NCBI GenBank assembly: GCA_964565715.1
Contig: CAZMGG010000038.1
Location: 1 to 43,130 of the forward strand
DNA from: CAZMGG01 sp964565715
GTDB lineage: Bacteria; Planctomycetota; UBA1135; UBA2386
Length of the DNA stretch: 43,130 nucleotides
Direction: 5' to 3'
The position numbers were made by a program, and so were the translations under genes. Positions 7,819 to 15,436 of the stretch are shown piece after piece (position 1 is the first letter of the stretch; each line of letters opens with the position of its first letter). The notes under the pieces are model-generated. The model did no database searches and was not told the origin of the DNA. It saw nothing but the letters and a program-made list of their open reading frames with translations.

Positions 7819-8771
7819 GCGGCGCCGGGGCGGCGGCCCTGGTGACGATCGAGGCGGTGCGCGCGGCGGCGGCCCGCATCGCCGGGCACGTCCATCGCAC
7901 GCCGGTGCTGACCTCGCGCACCCTGGATCGCGAACTCGGCGCCGCCGTGCACTGCAAGTGCGAGAACCTGCAGCGCGCCGGCGCCTTCAAGGCCCGCGGC
8001 GCCCTCAACGCCGTGCTGTCGCTCGGCGACGACGAGGCCCGCCGCGGCGTCGTCACCCATTCCTCGGGCAACCACGGCGCGGCGCTGGCCTGGGCGGCCT
8101 CCGTCCGCGGCACCCGCTGCGTGGTGGTGATGCCCGAGACCGCGCCGGCGGTGAAGGTGGCGGCCGTGCGCGGCTACGGCGCCGAGGTCGTGCAGGTGCC
8201 GGCCGCCGAACGCGACGCCGCCAGCGCCCGGATCCAGCGGGAACGCGGCCTGGTGATGGTGCATCCGTTCGAGGACCCGCGGGTGATGGCGGGCCAGGGC
8301 ACCGCCGCGCTGGAGCTGCTGGAGCAGGTGCCCGACCTGGACCTGGTGATCACGCCGGTGGGCGGCGGCGGCCTCTGCGGCGGCACGGCGGTGACCGTGG
8401 CGGCTTTGCGGCCGCAGGCCCGGGTGCTGGGCGCCGAGCCGCTCGCGGTCGACGACGCCGCCCGTTCGCTGGCTTCGGGCGTGCGGCAGCCGCGGGTCGA
8501 GAACCCGCGGACGATCTGCGATGGGCTGCTGACCGCGCTGGGCGCGCCCAACTTCGAACTGCTGCGCGCGCACCGCGTACGCGTGGTGACGGTCACCGAG
8601 GACGCGGTGGCGGCGGCCTGCCGGTTCTTCGTCGAGCGGATGAAGATCGTGGTGGAGCCCTCGGCGGCGACGGTGCTGGCGGCGCTGCGGGCGATCGCCG
8701 GCGAGCTGCCCGGCCGCCGCATCGGCGCGATCCTGAGCGGCGGCAACACCGACTTCGGCTGGCTGCGATGA
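7815..8771 (+). CDS. PLP-dependent serine/threonine dehydratase-like enzyme (or serine racemase)
   Basis: A 318-residue fold-type II PLP enzyme starting at GTG 7815, inside the glycosidase stop codon. The PLP lysine lies in AGAFKARGALNAV (Lys59). The substrate loop SSGNHGAALAWAA and the phosphate-binding glycine loop TPVGGGGLCGG are intact, and the C-terminus ends in ILSGGNTDF. The length fits catabolic threonine dehydratase or serine racemase, because the C-terminal regulatory ACT domain of biosynthetic IlvA is absent. The expected reaction is deamination of Thr or Ser to a 2-oxo acid and ammonia; racemase activity is the main alternative. Its stop overlaps the following ATG as ATGA. Confidence 0.85.
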   Translation: MSGAGAAALVTIEAVRAAAARIAGHVHRTPVLTSRTLDRELGAAVHCKCENLQRAGAFKARGALNAVLSLGDDEARRGVVTHSSGNHGAALAWAASVRGTRCVVVMPETAPAVKVAAVRGYGAEVVQVPAAERDAASARIQRERGLVMVHPFEDPRVMAGQGTAALELLEQVPDLDLVITPVGGGGLCGGTAVTVAALRPQARVLGAEPLAVDDAARSLASGVRQPRVENPRTICDGLLTALGAPNFELLRAHRVRVVTVTEDAVAAACRFFVERMKIVVEPSAATVLAALRAIAGELPGRRIGAILSGGNTDFGWLR

Positions 8772-10192
8772 ACGGATTCGGCGCACGCATGGCAGCGGTC
8801 GTGCTGCTGGCGGCCGTGACGCTGCCGGCGCAGATGGATCGCCTCGAACTGGGCCTCCGGCTGCGCACCTTCGAGCGGGAGCTCGCCGCCGCCGCACCCG
8901 GGCCGCGCCGCGATGCCGCGCTGCGGCAGCTCGAGCGGGCCGTGCAGGCCTTCTTCGGGCTCGACCTGCCCGCCGTGGCCGCCGCCATCGAAGACGCCCG
9001 CGACGCGCTGGCGGGCCGCGAGCCGGATCCCGCGGAACGCTGGGCCCGCAGCCTGAGGCTGCGGCTCGACGATCGGCTGGTGGACCTGCGCCAGGGCAGC
9101 GGGCCGGCGACCCTCGCCGTGGGCTTCGCCGACGAGGCCGCCGAGCGGCCCGCCGACGCGGTGGTGCGCGTCTGGCTCGGCGGGCCCGGCGCGGCCGTCG
9201 AACTGGCGCAACTGCCGGTGCCGGACCCCTTGCCCGCTGCGGTGACCCTGGCGTCGCCGGCGGACGCCGCCGCCGGCGATCGCGAACTGGGCTGGGAGAT
9301 CCGGGCCGGCGGCCGTGTGCTCGTCTCCCGCCGGCTGGGCCTCTCGCTCGTCGCCGACCGCGACGCGCGGCTGCGGCGGTTGGGCGAGCAGGCCGGGACC
9401 GCCGACCAGGCCGTCCTCGAGGGCGCGACCCTGCGCTCGCTGCATCGCACGCTGCTGCAGATGACGCGCAGCCGCGCCGAAGAGACCGTGCTGCCGGGCG
9501 CGCGGCTGCTGGCGGAGGCGGAGGCGCTGGTCGCGGCGCTCGACGCCGGCGAGCGCCACTACGGCCCGGCCCGGCCGGGTCAGTTCTGGCTGCGGGTGCC
9601 CGGTCGCGCGGCCAACCACAGCGTGCGGTTGCTCGTGCCGCCGCGTGCCGGCGACGCGCCGGATGGGCCGAAGCCCCTCGTGCTGGCGCTGCACGGCATG
9701 GGCGGCAGCGAGAACCTGTTCTTCGACGGCTACGGCGACGGCGCCATCGTCGGTCTCTGCCAGACGCGCGGTTGGTACCTGTGCGCGCCGCGGCTCGGCT
9801 TCGGCGTGCCGGATCTGCCGGACCTGATCGACGCGCTGACGGCGCGTTATCCGATCGATCGGACCAGGGTCGTGATGGTCGGGCACTCGATGGGCGCGGC
9901 CGCGGCGATCGGCGCGGCCGGCGCCGCACCTGGGCGCTACGCCGCGGTGGCCGCGCTCGGCGGCGGCGGCGCCGCGCGGCCCGGCGCGGAGTTGGGCAGC
10001 CTGCCGTTCTTCGTGGCCGCGGGCGAGCGGGACTTCGGCCTGCCCGGCGCCCGCGCCCTGGCGCGCCGGCTCGAGGCCGCGTCGGCGCCGGCCACGTTCC
10101 GCGAGTATCCCGGCGTCGAGCACCTCGCCATCGTGCAGATGGCCCTGCCCGACGTGTTCGTGTTCTTCGACCGCTGCCTCGCCGGCCGCTGA
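8768..10192 (+). CDS. Secreted alpha/beta hydrolase (esterase-like)
   Basis: A 474-residue protein with an N-terminal signal peptide (hydrophobic AAVVLLAAVTLPAQ, likely cleavage before Q). Residues 20 to about 280 form an Ala/Leu-rich helical region I cannot assign. The C-terminal ~180 residues are an alpha/beta-hydrolase domain: LALHGMGGSENLFF (oxyanion region), GHSMGAAAAIG with nucleophile Ser374, a candidate Asp422 in GERDFG, and His452 in GVEHLAIV. It resembles the dienelactone-hydrolase/LpqC-like esterases. The ATG overlaps the dehydratase stop, making it the third gene of the operon. The substrate is unknown. Confidence 0.75.
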   Translation: MNGFGARMAAVVLLAAVTLPAQMDRLELGLRLRTFERELAAAAPGPRRDAALRQLERAVQAFFGLDLPAVAAAIEDARDALAGREPDPAERWARSLRLRLDDRLVDLRQGSGPATLAVGFADEAAERPADAVVRVWLGGPGAAVELAQLPVPDPLPAAVTLASPADAAAGDRELGWEIRAGGRVLVSRRLGLSLVADRDARLRRLGEQAGTADQAVLEGATLRSLHRTLLQMTRSRAEETVLPGARLLAEAEALVAALDAGERHYGPARPGQFWLRVPGRAANHSVRLLVPPRAGDAPDGPKPLVLALHGMGGSENLFFDGYGDGAIVGLCQTRGWYLCAPRLGFGVPDLPDLIDALTARYPIDRTRVVMVGHSMGAAAAIGAAGAAPGRYAAVAALGGGGAARPGAELGSLPFFVAAGERDFGLPGARALARRLEAASAPATFREYPGVEHLAIVQMALPDVFVFFDRCLAGR

Positions 10193-10336
10193 TCGGCGCG
10201 GGACTGCCGCAACGGCGGCCATGACCGCCGCAACGGGCGACACAACCCGCTTTCCCGCATCGACTTAGGATTAGTGCGCAATCAAGATCGTCGGCGGCGC
10301 CCCGGCGACGCGGCGTTCGCCGCGCGGCGGCGCGAG
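10193..10336. other. Intergenic region between convergent genes
   Basis: The sequence holds a 6-bp-arm hairpin (CGGCGG...CCGCCG, about 10213-10230) flanked by two copies of GCCGCAACGG, then a small AT-rich stretch CTTAGGATTAGT near 10264-10275. The hairpin could serve as a terminator. I see no gene here. Confidence 0.4.
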
Positions 10337-11827
10337 TCAGGCTTCCCGCAGCGCCATCGCCGCCGCCAGATCCTCCGCCGTCCGGCGGATGCCCTGCAGC
10401 ATGCCGCGGAACACGAGGCCGTGCAGCGGCAGCACGGCGTACCAGTAGACGAGGCCGAGCAGCCCGCGCGGCCGGAAGCGCGCCGTCTGCTGCAGGCGGC
10501 AGCGGTCCGGATCGGAAGCCGACGGCTCGATCGTGAACGTCAGCGTGGCCACGCCCGGCAGCTTCATCTCGGCGTGCAGGGTCAGGCTGCGGTCCGGCTC
10601 GACCGCCGTGACCCGCCAGAAGTCGAGGGCGTCGCCGAAGGCCACGCGATCGGGGCTGCGCCGGCCGCGGCGCAGGCCGGGGCCGCCGCACAGCCGGTCG
10701 AGGAAGCCGCGCAGGCGCCACAGCCAGTCGGCGGCATACCAGCCGTGGCCGCCGCCTATGCGGCAGACCGCGCGGAACACCGCCGCCGGGGACGCGGCGA
10801 TCTCGATCGAGCGGGGATCGACGAAGACCTTGCCGCCGGCCCAGTCCGGATCGCCCGGCATGACGCCGGCATCCGACCAGCTCGTCTCGACCTCGCCGTC
10901 GACCGCGAGCGCGTCGGCGATGCACTCCCGCACCGTCTGCAGCGGCCCGGGCATCAGGCGGCTGGCGCGGTCGTCGCGGCAGACCACCTCGTTGCGCAGG
11001 CCTTCCGCCAGGGGCCGCGCGATGCTGGCGCTGATCGGGGTCACCAGGTGGATCCAGAGCGAACTCAGCCGCGGCGTCAGTACCGGCACCGGCACGATCC
11101 AGCGGCGGGGCAGGCCGCGTTCCTCGGCGGTGATCCGGATGATGTCGGCGTAGGTGAGGACCTCGGGGCCGCCGATGTCGAGGGTCTGGCCGATCGTCGC
11201 CGGCGCGTCCAGGCAGGCGACCAGGTAGTGCAGCACGTCGCGGATGCCGATCGGCTGGCAGCGGGTCCGGACCCAGCGCGGCGTGACCATCACCGGCAGG
11301 CGTTCGACGAGGTAGCGCAGGATCTCGAAGGAGGCGGAACCGGCGCCGATGATCATCGCCGCGCGCAGCACCGTGACCGGCACGCTGCCGGCGGCCAGAT
11401 CGCGCTCGACCTCGCGACGCGACGCGAGGTGTTCGCTCAGGCCTTCGCCGGTCTCGCCGAGTCCGCCGAGGTAGACGATGCGGGGCAGGCCCGCCTCCTC
11501 GGCGGCGGCGGCGAAGGTGCGAGCCAGGCGACGGTCGTGGTCGGCGTAGGCCGCGCCGGCCGCCAGCATCGAGTGGACCAGATAGAAGGCCGCGCCGCAG
11601 CCGGCCAGGGCGCGGGCGGTCGCCGCCCGGTCGGCCAGATCGCAGGCGACGACCTCCACCCGCGGATCGTCGGCGAACGGGCGCCGGGCCAGCTTGCCGG
11701 GACTGCGGACGATGCAGCGGACGCGGTGGCCGTGGGCCAGCAGGCGGGACACCAGACGGCCGCCGATGTAGCCGGTGGCGCCGGTGACGGCGATGGGGGG
11801 GAGGGCGGCGAGATCGGCGGGCGTCAC
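10337..11827 (-). CDS. NAD(P)-binding SDR protein fused to a DUF2867 domain
   Basis: A 496-residue protein starting at GTG 11827. Residues ~12-230 are an atypical short-chain dehydrogenase with the nucleotide-binding motif VTGATGYIGGRLV and the segment YLGGLGETGEGLSEHL. The C-terminal ~180 residues, from about GGKVFVDPRSIEI to the end, match the DUF2867 lipid-binding-like (START-type) domain that follows this SDR in many bacteria. The usual Tyr-x3-Lys catalytic pair is not evident, as in other NmrA-like members, so the protein may sense a nucleotide rather than catalyse. AAGG precedes the start. It follows the secreted propeller-like gene by 37 bp on the same strand. Confidence 0.8.
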   Translation of the reverse strand: MTPADLAALPPIAVTGATGYIGGRLVSRLLAHGHRVRCIVRSPGKLARRPFADDPRVEVVACDLADRAATARALAGCGAAFYLVHSMLAAGAAYADHDRRLARTFAAAAEEAGLPRIVYLGGLGETGEGLSEHLASRREVERDLAAGSVPVTVLRAAMIIGAGSASFEILRYLVERLPVMVTPRWVRTRCQPIGIRDVLHYLVACLDAPATIGQTLDIGGPEVLTYADIIRITAEERGLPRRWIVPVPVLTPRLSSLWIHLVTPISASIARPLAEGLRNEVVCRDDRASRLMPGPLQTVRECIADALAVDGEVETSWSDAGVMPGDPDWAGGKVFVDPRSIEIAASPAAVFRAVCRIGGGHGWYAADWLWRLRGFLDRLCGGPGLRRGRRSPDRVAFGDALDFWRVTAVEPDRSLTLHAEMKLPGVATLTFTIEPSASDPDRCRLQQTARFRPRGLLGLVYWYAVLPLHGLVFRGMLQGIRRTAEDLAAAMALREA

Positions 11828-11864
11828 GGCAGGACCTTCGCCGCCGGGCCGCCGCCGGATGCGG

Positions 11865-13160
11865 TCAGTTGCCGACGTGGATCGCCTGGCCGGCGCTGCT
11901 GGTGAACGCCCCGCCGGGGGCCTGCAGCCACTGCGCGAACAGCAGCAGGCCCGCGAGCGCCGGCTGGGCCGGGATCGGCATGGGCTGGACCGCCTGCCCC
12001 ATCGGGTTGCTCAGGTGGAAGACCACCGCGTCGGCGGACGTGCGCAGCGGACAGCCGCCGGGCAGGGGCCACGGCAGGACGCCGCCCAGCGTGTCGCTCA
12101 GGCCGACCGCGAACAGGGTCGGAGCCTGGGGCGCGCCGCCGCCGAGCTGGACCGCGAAGGCGCCGTTGCCGAGCGTCGGCAGCGAGAAGACCTGCACGTT
12201 CAGGCTCTGGTTGCCGCAGGGCCGGCCGAACGGCAGCAGGTCGGCGCGCTGGAAGTCCGGCGCCACCGCGAAGTCGACGGGATCGCCGGGCAGGGCGAGC
12301 GACAGCAGCGTGCGGGTGGGCGTTGCGGCCCACGCATCGAACGACCAGAGGTGCGGGAACGCGGCGCCGCCCAGCAGGATCGGCGAGGTGCTGTACGGAC
12401 TCTGCGGCTTCAACGCCACCGCGCCGCCGGCGGGCACCGGCGGCTGGATCGGCAGCGTCACCGGCACGGACATCATCAGCATGGTGTGCAGGGACACGGT
12501 GCCATCGCTGTGGCTGAGGATCTGGCGCGGCAGGGCCGTCGGCAGGTCGAGGACGCCGGTGATGCCGGGATGCGCGAAGCCCGGCCAGGTCTCCGGTCCG
12601 AGCGAGAACTGGCCGGTGGTGAAGTCGACGTAGCCGACGCCCGGCGGGGAGGCCGGCGGGCCCTGGTCGCCGGACCAGGCGGCGACGCCCCAGCTGCCGC
12701 CGAAACTCTGCACCGCAGAGAGGAACGGGCGCGCCCAGCGCAGGGCGGCGGTGCCGCCGGTGCGCGGGATGGCCCAGAGGCCGCCCTGAGGGCCGCCGAC
12801 GGTCAGCAGCAGTTCGTCGTGGTCGAGCGTCAGGTGGCGGACCGTGCCGGGGACCACGCCCATGGACCAGGCGCCGGCGAAGTGGCCCCGCGGCAGGCGG
12901 AGCACGACGCTCTGACCGCCGCCGGCGTCGAGGCAGAGCAGGACATCGAAGTCCACCGGGTCGATGGCCACCGCCAGCGGCGCCAGGTGGTCGCCGGGGA
13001 AGGCGCCGAGCGGCGCGCTGGCGCCGTTCTGCAGGTCGACCGCCAGGAGCGCCGTCGCCGGCGCGCCGGGCAGGCGGGTTGCCACCAGGGCGTTGCCCGC
13101 GGCCAGCTGGGCCGGTGCCGTGGCGGCGAGAAGGGTGCAGGCGAGCAGCGGGCGGATCAT
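11865..13160 (-). CDS. Secreted protein of unknown function with a planctomycete-type C-terminal domain
   Basis: A 431-residue protein with a clean signal peptide (LLACTLLAATAPAQ). The middle contains short repeated beta-type segments such as LAPLAVAIDPVDFDVLLCLD and LTLDHDELLLTVG, suggestive of a beta-propeller. From about residue 310 comes a pattern I recognise from secreted proteins of high-GC planctomycetes: GRPCGNQSLNV, LPTLGNGAFAVQL, FAVGLSDTLGG, PLPGGCPL and PIPAQPALAGLLLFAQW, with two Cys that could form a disulphide. The function of that domain is unknown to me; it may be structural or for surface attachment. A 7-bp hairpin lies just upstream of the ATG (13166-13182). Confidence 0.75.
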   Translation of the reverse strand: MIRPLLACTLLAATAPAQLAAGNALVATRLPGAPATALLAVDLQNGASAPLGAFPGDHLAPLAVAIDPVDFDVLLCLDAGGGQSVVLRLPRGHFAGAWSMGVVPGTVRHLTLDHDELLLTVGGPQGGLWAIPRTGGTAALRWARPFLSAVQSFGGSWGVAAWSGDQGPPASPPGVGYVDFTTGQFSLGPETWPGFAHPGITGVLDLPTALPRQILSHSDGTVSLHTMLMMSVPVTLPIQPPVPAGGAVALKPQSPYSTSPILLGGAAFPHLWSFDAWAATPTRTLLSLALPGDPVDFAVAPDFQRADLLPFGRPCGNQSLNVQVFSLPTLGNGAFAVQLGGGAPQAPTLFAVGLSDTLGGVLPWPLPGGCPLRTSADAVVFHLSNPMGQAVQPMPIPAQPALAGLLLFAQWLQAPGGAFTSSAGQAIHVGN

Positions 13161-13165
13161 GGTGC

Positions 13166-13182
13166 GGCGCCGTAGCGGCGCC
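13166..13182. repeat. Inverted repeat in the leader of the secreted-protein gene
   Basis: GGCGCCG (13166-13172) and CGGCGCC (13176-13182) form a 7-bp stem with a 3-nt loop, starting 5 nt upstream of the start codon at 13160. A near-palindrome around ACCATGGT (13184-13197) lies next to it. Either could be an operator or could mask initiation. Confidence 0.3.
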
Positions 13183-13203
13183 GGTGACCATGGTAACGCC
13201 GGG

Positions 13204-13797
13204 TCAGCGCGCCATCGCCCGCAGCAGATCGGTCGCCGAGATGATGCCCACGGTATGGCCCTTCTCGGCCACCAGGATCCGGTGGATCGCGTGGCGGACC
13301 ATGGCCCGCGCCACCTGCTGCAGGCTGGCGGTGGGCGCCACGTGGAAGACCGCGGCGGTCATGGCGTCGCCCGCGGTGTCCTGCGAGCGCGCCGCCCACT
13401 CCGCCTCGGGGCTCTCGCCGTCGAAGTCGTCGTTGTCGAGGCCGTAGAACGTCGGGCGCTGCGGCGGCTCGGGCCGGGCATCGGGGTCCTGGGTGTAGCG
13501 CTCGATCAGGTCGCGGATCGAGATGACGCCGACGATGTGGCCGGCCTCGTCGGTCACCGGTGCGCCGGTGATGCGGCTCTCGTTGAGCGTGCGCTCCACC
13601 TCCGCCAGCGGCATCGTCGCGGCGACCGTGACCACCTCGGTCTGCATGATGTCGGCCGCCGTGAGCCGGCTCCAGGTGAGGCGACCCTTGGCCGGCCGCG
13701 CGGCCTTGTCGCCCTTGCGGGTCTTCGTCGCCGCGGAGCTGCTCTTCTTCTTGGGATTCTTCGCCGCCTTCGCGGCGCTGCGTCGCTTGCTGGCCAT
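13204..13797 (-). CDS. Tandem CBS-domain protein with a lysine-rich N-terminal tail
   Basis: A 197-residue protein. Residues 1-38 are very basic (KNPKKKSSSAATKTRKGDK) and look disordered; such tails can bind nucleic acid. Two CBS motifs follow, ADIMQTEVVTVAATMPLAEV...GVISIRDLIERY and GDAMTAAVFHVAPTASLQQV...GIISATDLLRAMAR. The linker between them is acidic (NDDFDGESPEAEW). CBS pairs bind adenine nucleotides and act as energy or ionic sensors. A strong Shine-Dalgarno (AAGGAGG) precedes the ATG. The gene is divergent from three universal stress protein genes, and the shared ~110-bp region suggests co-regulation, which is an inference. Confidence 0.85.
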   Translation of the reverse strand: MASKRRSAAKAAKNPKKKSSSAATKTRKGDKAARPAKGRLTWSRLTAADIMQTEVVTVAATMPLAEVERTLNESRITGAPVTDEAGHIVGVISIRDLIERYTQDPDARPEPPQRPTFYGLDNDDFDGESPEAEWAARSQDTAGDAMTAAVFHVAPTASLQQVARAMVRHAIHRILVAEKGHTVGIISATDLLRAMAR

Positions 13798-13803
13798 GCG
13801 GGG

Positions 13804-13810
13804 CCTCCTT
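13804..13810 (-). promoter_or_regulatory. Shine-Dalgarno AAGGAGG of the CBS-domain gene
   Basis: AAGGAGG lies 6 nt before the ATG at 13797 on the minus strand, confirming this start. It contrasts with many genes in the window that lack a ribosome-binding site. Confidence 0.7.
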
Positions 13811-13910
13811 TCGCCAGGGGAACAGGGGGGTCGAAGGATGAATTTCGGCGGTGGTGGGCTACGCCCATTGTCGTGGTTGCAGCGCTCCGCAGGGCGGCAT
13901 ACTGGCGGCC

Positions 13911-14339
13911 ATGGTGAACGACGGTCCCGTCATCCTGGTCGCCACCGATCGCTCGGCTGGGGGCGATCGTTGTCTCGCGCCGGCGGTCCGGCTGGCCTTG
14001 GGCCTCGGCGGCCGGGTCGTCCTGCTGCACGTGGTGTCCGATCCGATGCTGGCGCCGGCGTTGAGCTCCAACGTGGCCCAGGACGCGCTCGACGCCCGGT
14101 CGGCCCTGGAGGCCAAGGCCCGCGAACACAAGGGCTGCGCGATCGCGGTCGACGTGCGTTCGGGCGAGAGCGTGGTGGACACGATCCTGCACGCGGCCGA
14201 GGAGCACGGCGCCGGCTTCCTGCTGGTGGCGACCCAGGGCAAGTCGGCCTTCCAACGCTTCCGGCTCGGCAGCGTGGCGGAGGGCCTGGTGCGACGGAGT
14301 CCGATCCCGGTGATCGTGCTGCCCGCCACCGGCGCCTGA
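13911..14339 (+). CDS. Universal stress protein (first of three)
   Basis: A 142-residue single UspA domain. It opens with PVILVATDRSAGG (beta-1 and the Asp that contacts adenine) and carries the nucleotide-binding loop ATQGKSAFQRFRLGS, equivalent to the G/A-2x-G-9x-G-S signature, before IPVIVLPA. Such proteins bind ATP and support survival under stress or low energy. An in-frame codon at 13851 would add 20 residues (MVGYAHCRGC...) absent from the family, so I prefer 13911. No clear Shine-Dalgarno is visible. Confidence 0.85.
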   Translation: MVNDGPVILVATDRSAGGDRCLAPAVRLALGLGGRVVLLHVVSDPMLAPALSSNVAQDALDARSALEAKAREHKGCAIAVDVRSGESVVDTILHAAEEHGAGFLLVATQGKSAFQRFRLGSVAEGLVRRSPIPVIVLPATGA

Positions 14340-14352
14340 CGGCCGCAGGCGG

Positions 14353-14382
14353 CTACGCACGATGCGGCGCCCGACTACGCAC
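14353..14382. promoter_or_regulatory. Direct repeat CTACGCAC, spaced 22 bp, upstream of the second stress-protein gene
   Basis: CTACGCAC occurs at 14353-14360 and 14375-14382, a 22-bp period close to two helical turns. A related CTACGCCC lies at about 13859, upstream of the first stress-protein gene. The spacing would suit a dimeric regulator; no protein is assigned. Confidence 0.3.
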
Positions 14383-14446
14383 TTCGACGGAGGGAACGGC
14401 TGAAAGGCAGGGCCTACCGCTGACGTTGGATCCGCGGAGAACGTCC

Positions 14447-14908
14447 ATGACCAAGCCACACCTGCTCGTCACGACCGACCTGTCCGAGAGCGCCGCCGCC
14501 GCCATCCCCACCGCGACCGAGCTCGCCACCCGGATGGGAGCGGAAGTGACGCTGCTGACCGTGGTGACCGAAGGCGCGGCGATCCCGCACGGCGCGCCGC
14601 TGGCGCCGAAGCTGGCGGATCCGTCGCTGCCGGAGCGCCAGCGCGACGCGGAGACCGCCATCGAGGCCATGGCCGGACGGTTCCCCGGCGAGGTCGAGGT
14701 GACCACCCGGGTCATCACCGCGCCGAAGGTCGTCGACGGGATCCTGGCCACCGCCAAGGACATCGGCGCCGACATCCTGATCATCGCCTCGCGCGGCTGG
14801 AGCGGCGTGCGCGGGCTGCTGCTGGGCAGCACGGCCGAGACGATCCTGCGCACCGCGCCGATGCCGGTGCTGATGGTGCCGGTGCAGCGGTCCGGCAAGG
14901 GGTCCTGA
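14447..14908 (+). CDS. Universal stress protein (second of three)
   Basis: A 153-residue UspA domain protein starting MTKPHLLVTTDLSESA, which gives the standard beta-1/Asp start. The nucleotide-binding loop ASRGWSGVRGLLLGS has the A-2x-G-9x-G-S form, and the final strand is PVLMVPV. It is about 10 residues longer than the first copy in the middle (PHGAPLAPKLADPSLPE). The 107-bp gap upstream contains a direct repeat, so it may have its own promoter. Confidence 0.87.
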   Translation: MTKPHLLVTTDLSESAAAAIPTATELATRMGAEVTLLTVVTEGAAIPHGAPLAPKLADPSLPERQRDAETAIEAMAGRFPGEVEVTTRVITAPKVVDGILATAKDIGADILIIASRGWSGVRGLLLGSTAETILRTAPMPVLMVPVQRSGKGS

Positions 14909-14920
14909 TCCCGGCGGCGC

Positions 14921-14926
14921 TAGACT
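14921..14926 (+). promoter_or_regulatory. Candidate -10 element TAGACT for the third stress-protein gene
   Basis: TAGACT (14921-14926) is followed by an AAGGAGG Shine-Dalgarno at 14939-14945 and an ATG at 14950. Transcription starting 6-7 nt downstream would leave a leader of about 18 nt containing the full Shine-Dalgarno, a conventional arrangement. Confidence 0.4.
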
Positions 14927-14949
14927 CTCCCCATCCCGAAGGAGGCACC

Positions 14950-15384
14950 ATGCCTGGAATGATCATCACGACGGACTTCTCGGACGAGTCGCGCCGGGCG
15001 TTCGAACCGGCGCGCGCGCTGGCGAAGCGGCTCGGTCTGCCGGTGACCCTGCTCACGGTGATCGAGGAGACGCCGATGGAGATGCTGGCCACCGGCGCGC
15101 CGGTGGCCTGGCCGGATCGCGAGCAGATCCGGCGCGACGTCACCGAACGCATGCAGAAGCTGGTGCAGGAGGTCGGCGGCGACGGCGTGGCCTTCGCCGT
15201 GGTCGATGGGCTCGACGCCGCGGTGGCGATCACCGAGCACGCCGACAAGGTCCAGGCCGACTTCGTGGCGATGGCGACCCACGGCCGCACCGGCCTGCGC
15301 CGCCTGCTGATGGGCAGCGTGGCCGAGTCGGTGGTCCGGCGGGCGAAGGTGCCGGTGATCCTGTATCCGCCGGCCCGGAGCTGA
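14950..15384 (+). CDS. Universal stress protein (third of three)
   Basis: A 144-residue UspA domain protein. It begins MPGMIITTDFSDESRRAFEPA and has the nucleotide-binding loop ATHGRTGLRRLLMGS followed by VPVILYPP. AAGGAGG, 4 nt before the ATG, fixes the start. It resembles the second copy more than the first, including the TTDxS opening, which suggests local duplication. Together with the CBS protein and the two other copies this forms a stress or energy-sensing cluster. Confidence 0.88.
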   Translation: MPGMIITTDFSDESRRAFEPARALAKRLGLPVTLLTVIEETPMEMLATGAPVAWPDREQIRRDVTERMQKLVQEVGGDGVAFAVVDGLDAAVAITEHADKVQADFVAMATHGRTGLRRLLMGSVAESVVRRAKVPVILYPPARS

Positions 15385-15436
15385 GCGGCCTTTCTGGTGA
15401 AACGGGGCGGGCCGCCGGGCAACGGAGGCTTCCGCC

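Noticed and set aside
10255..10290. Promoter of a small RNA in the AT-rich stretch CTTAGGATTAGT
   Set aside because: It lies between two convergent gene ends, with no ORF, terminator or conserved structure downstream; there is too little to support a call.
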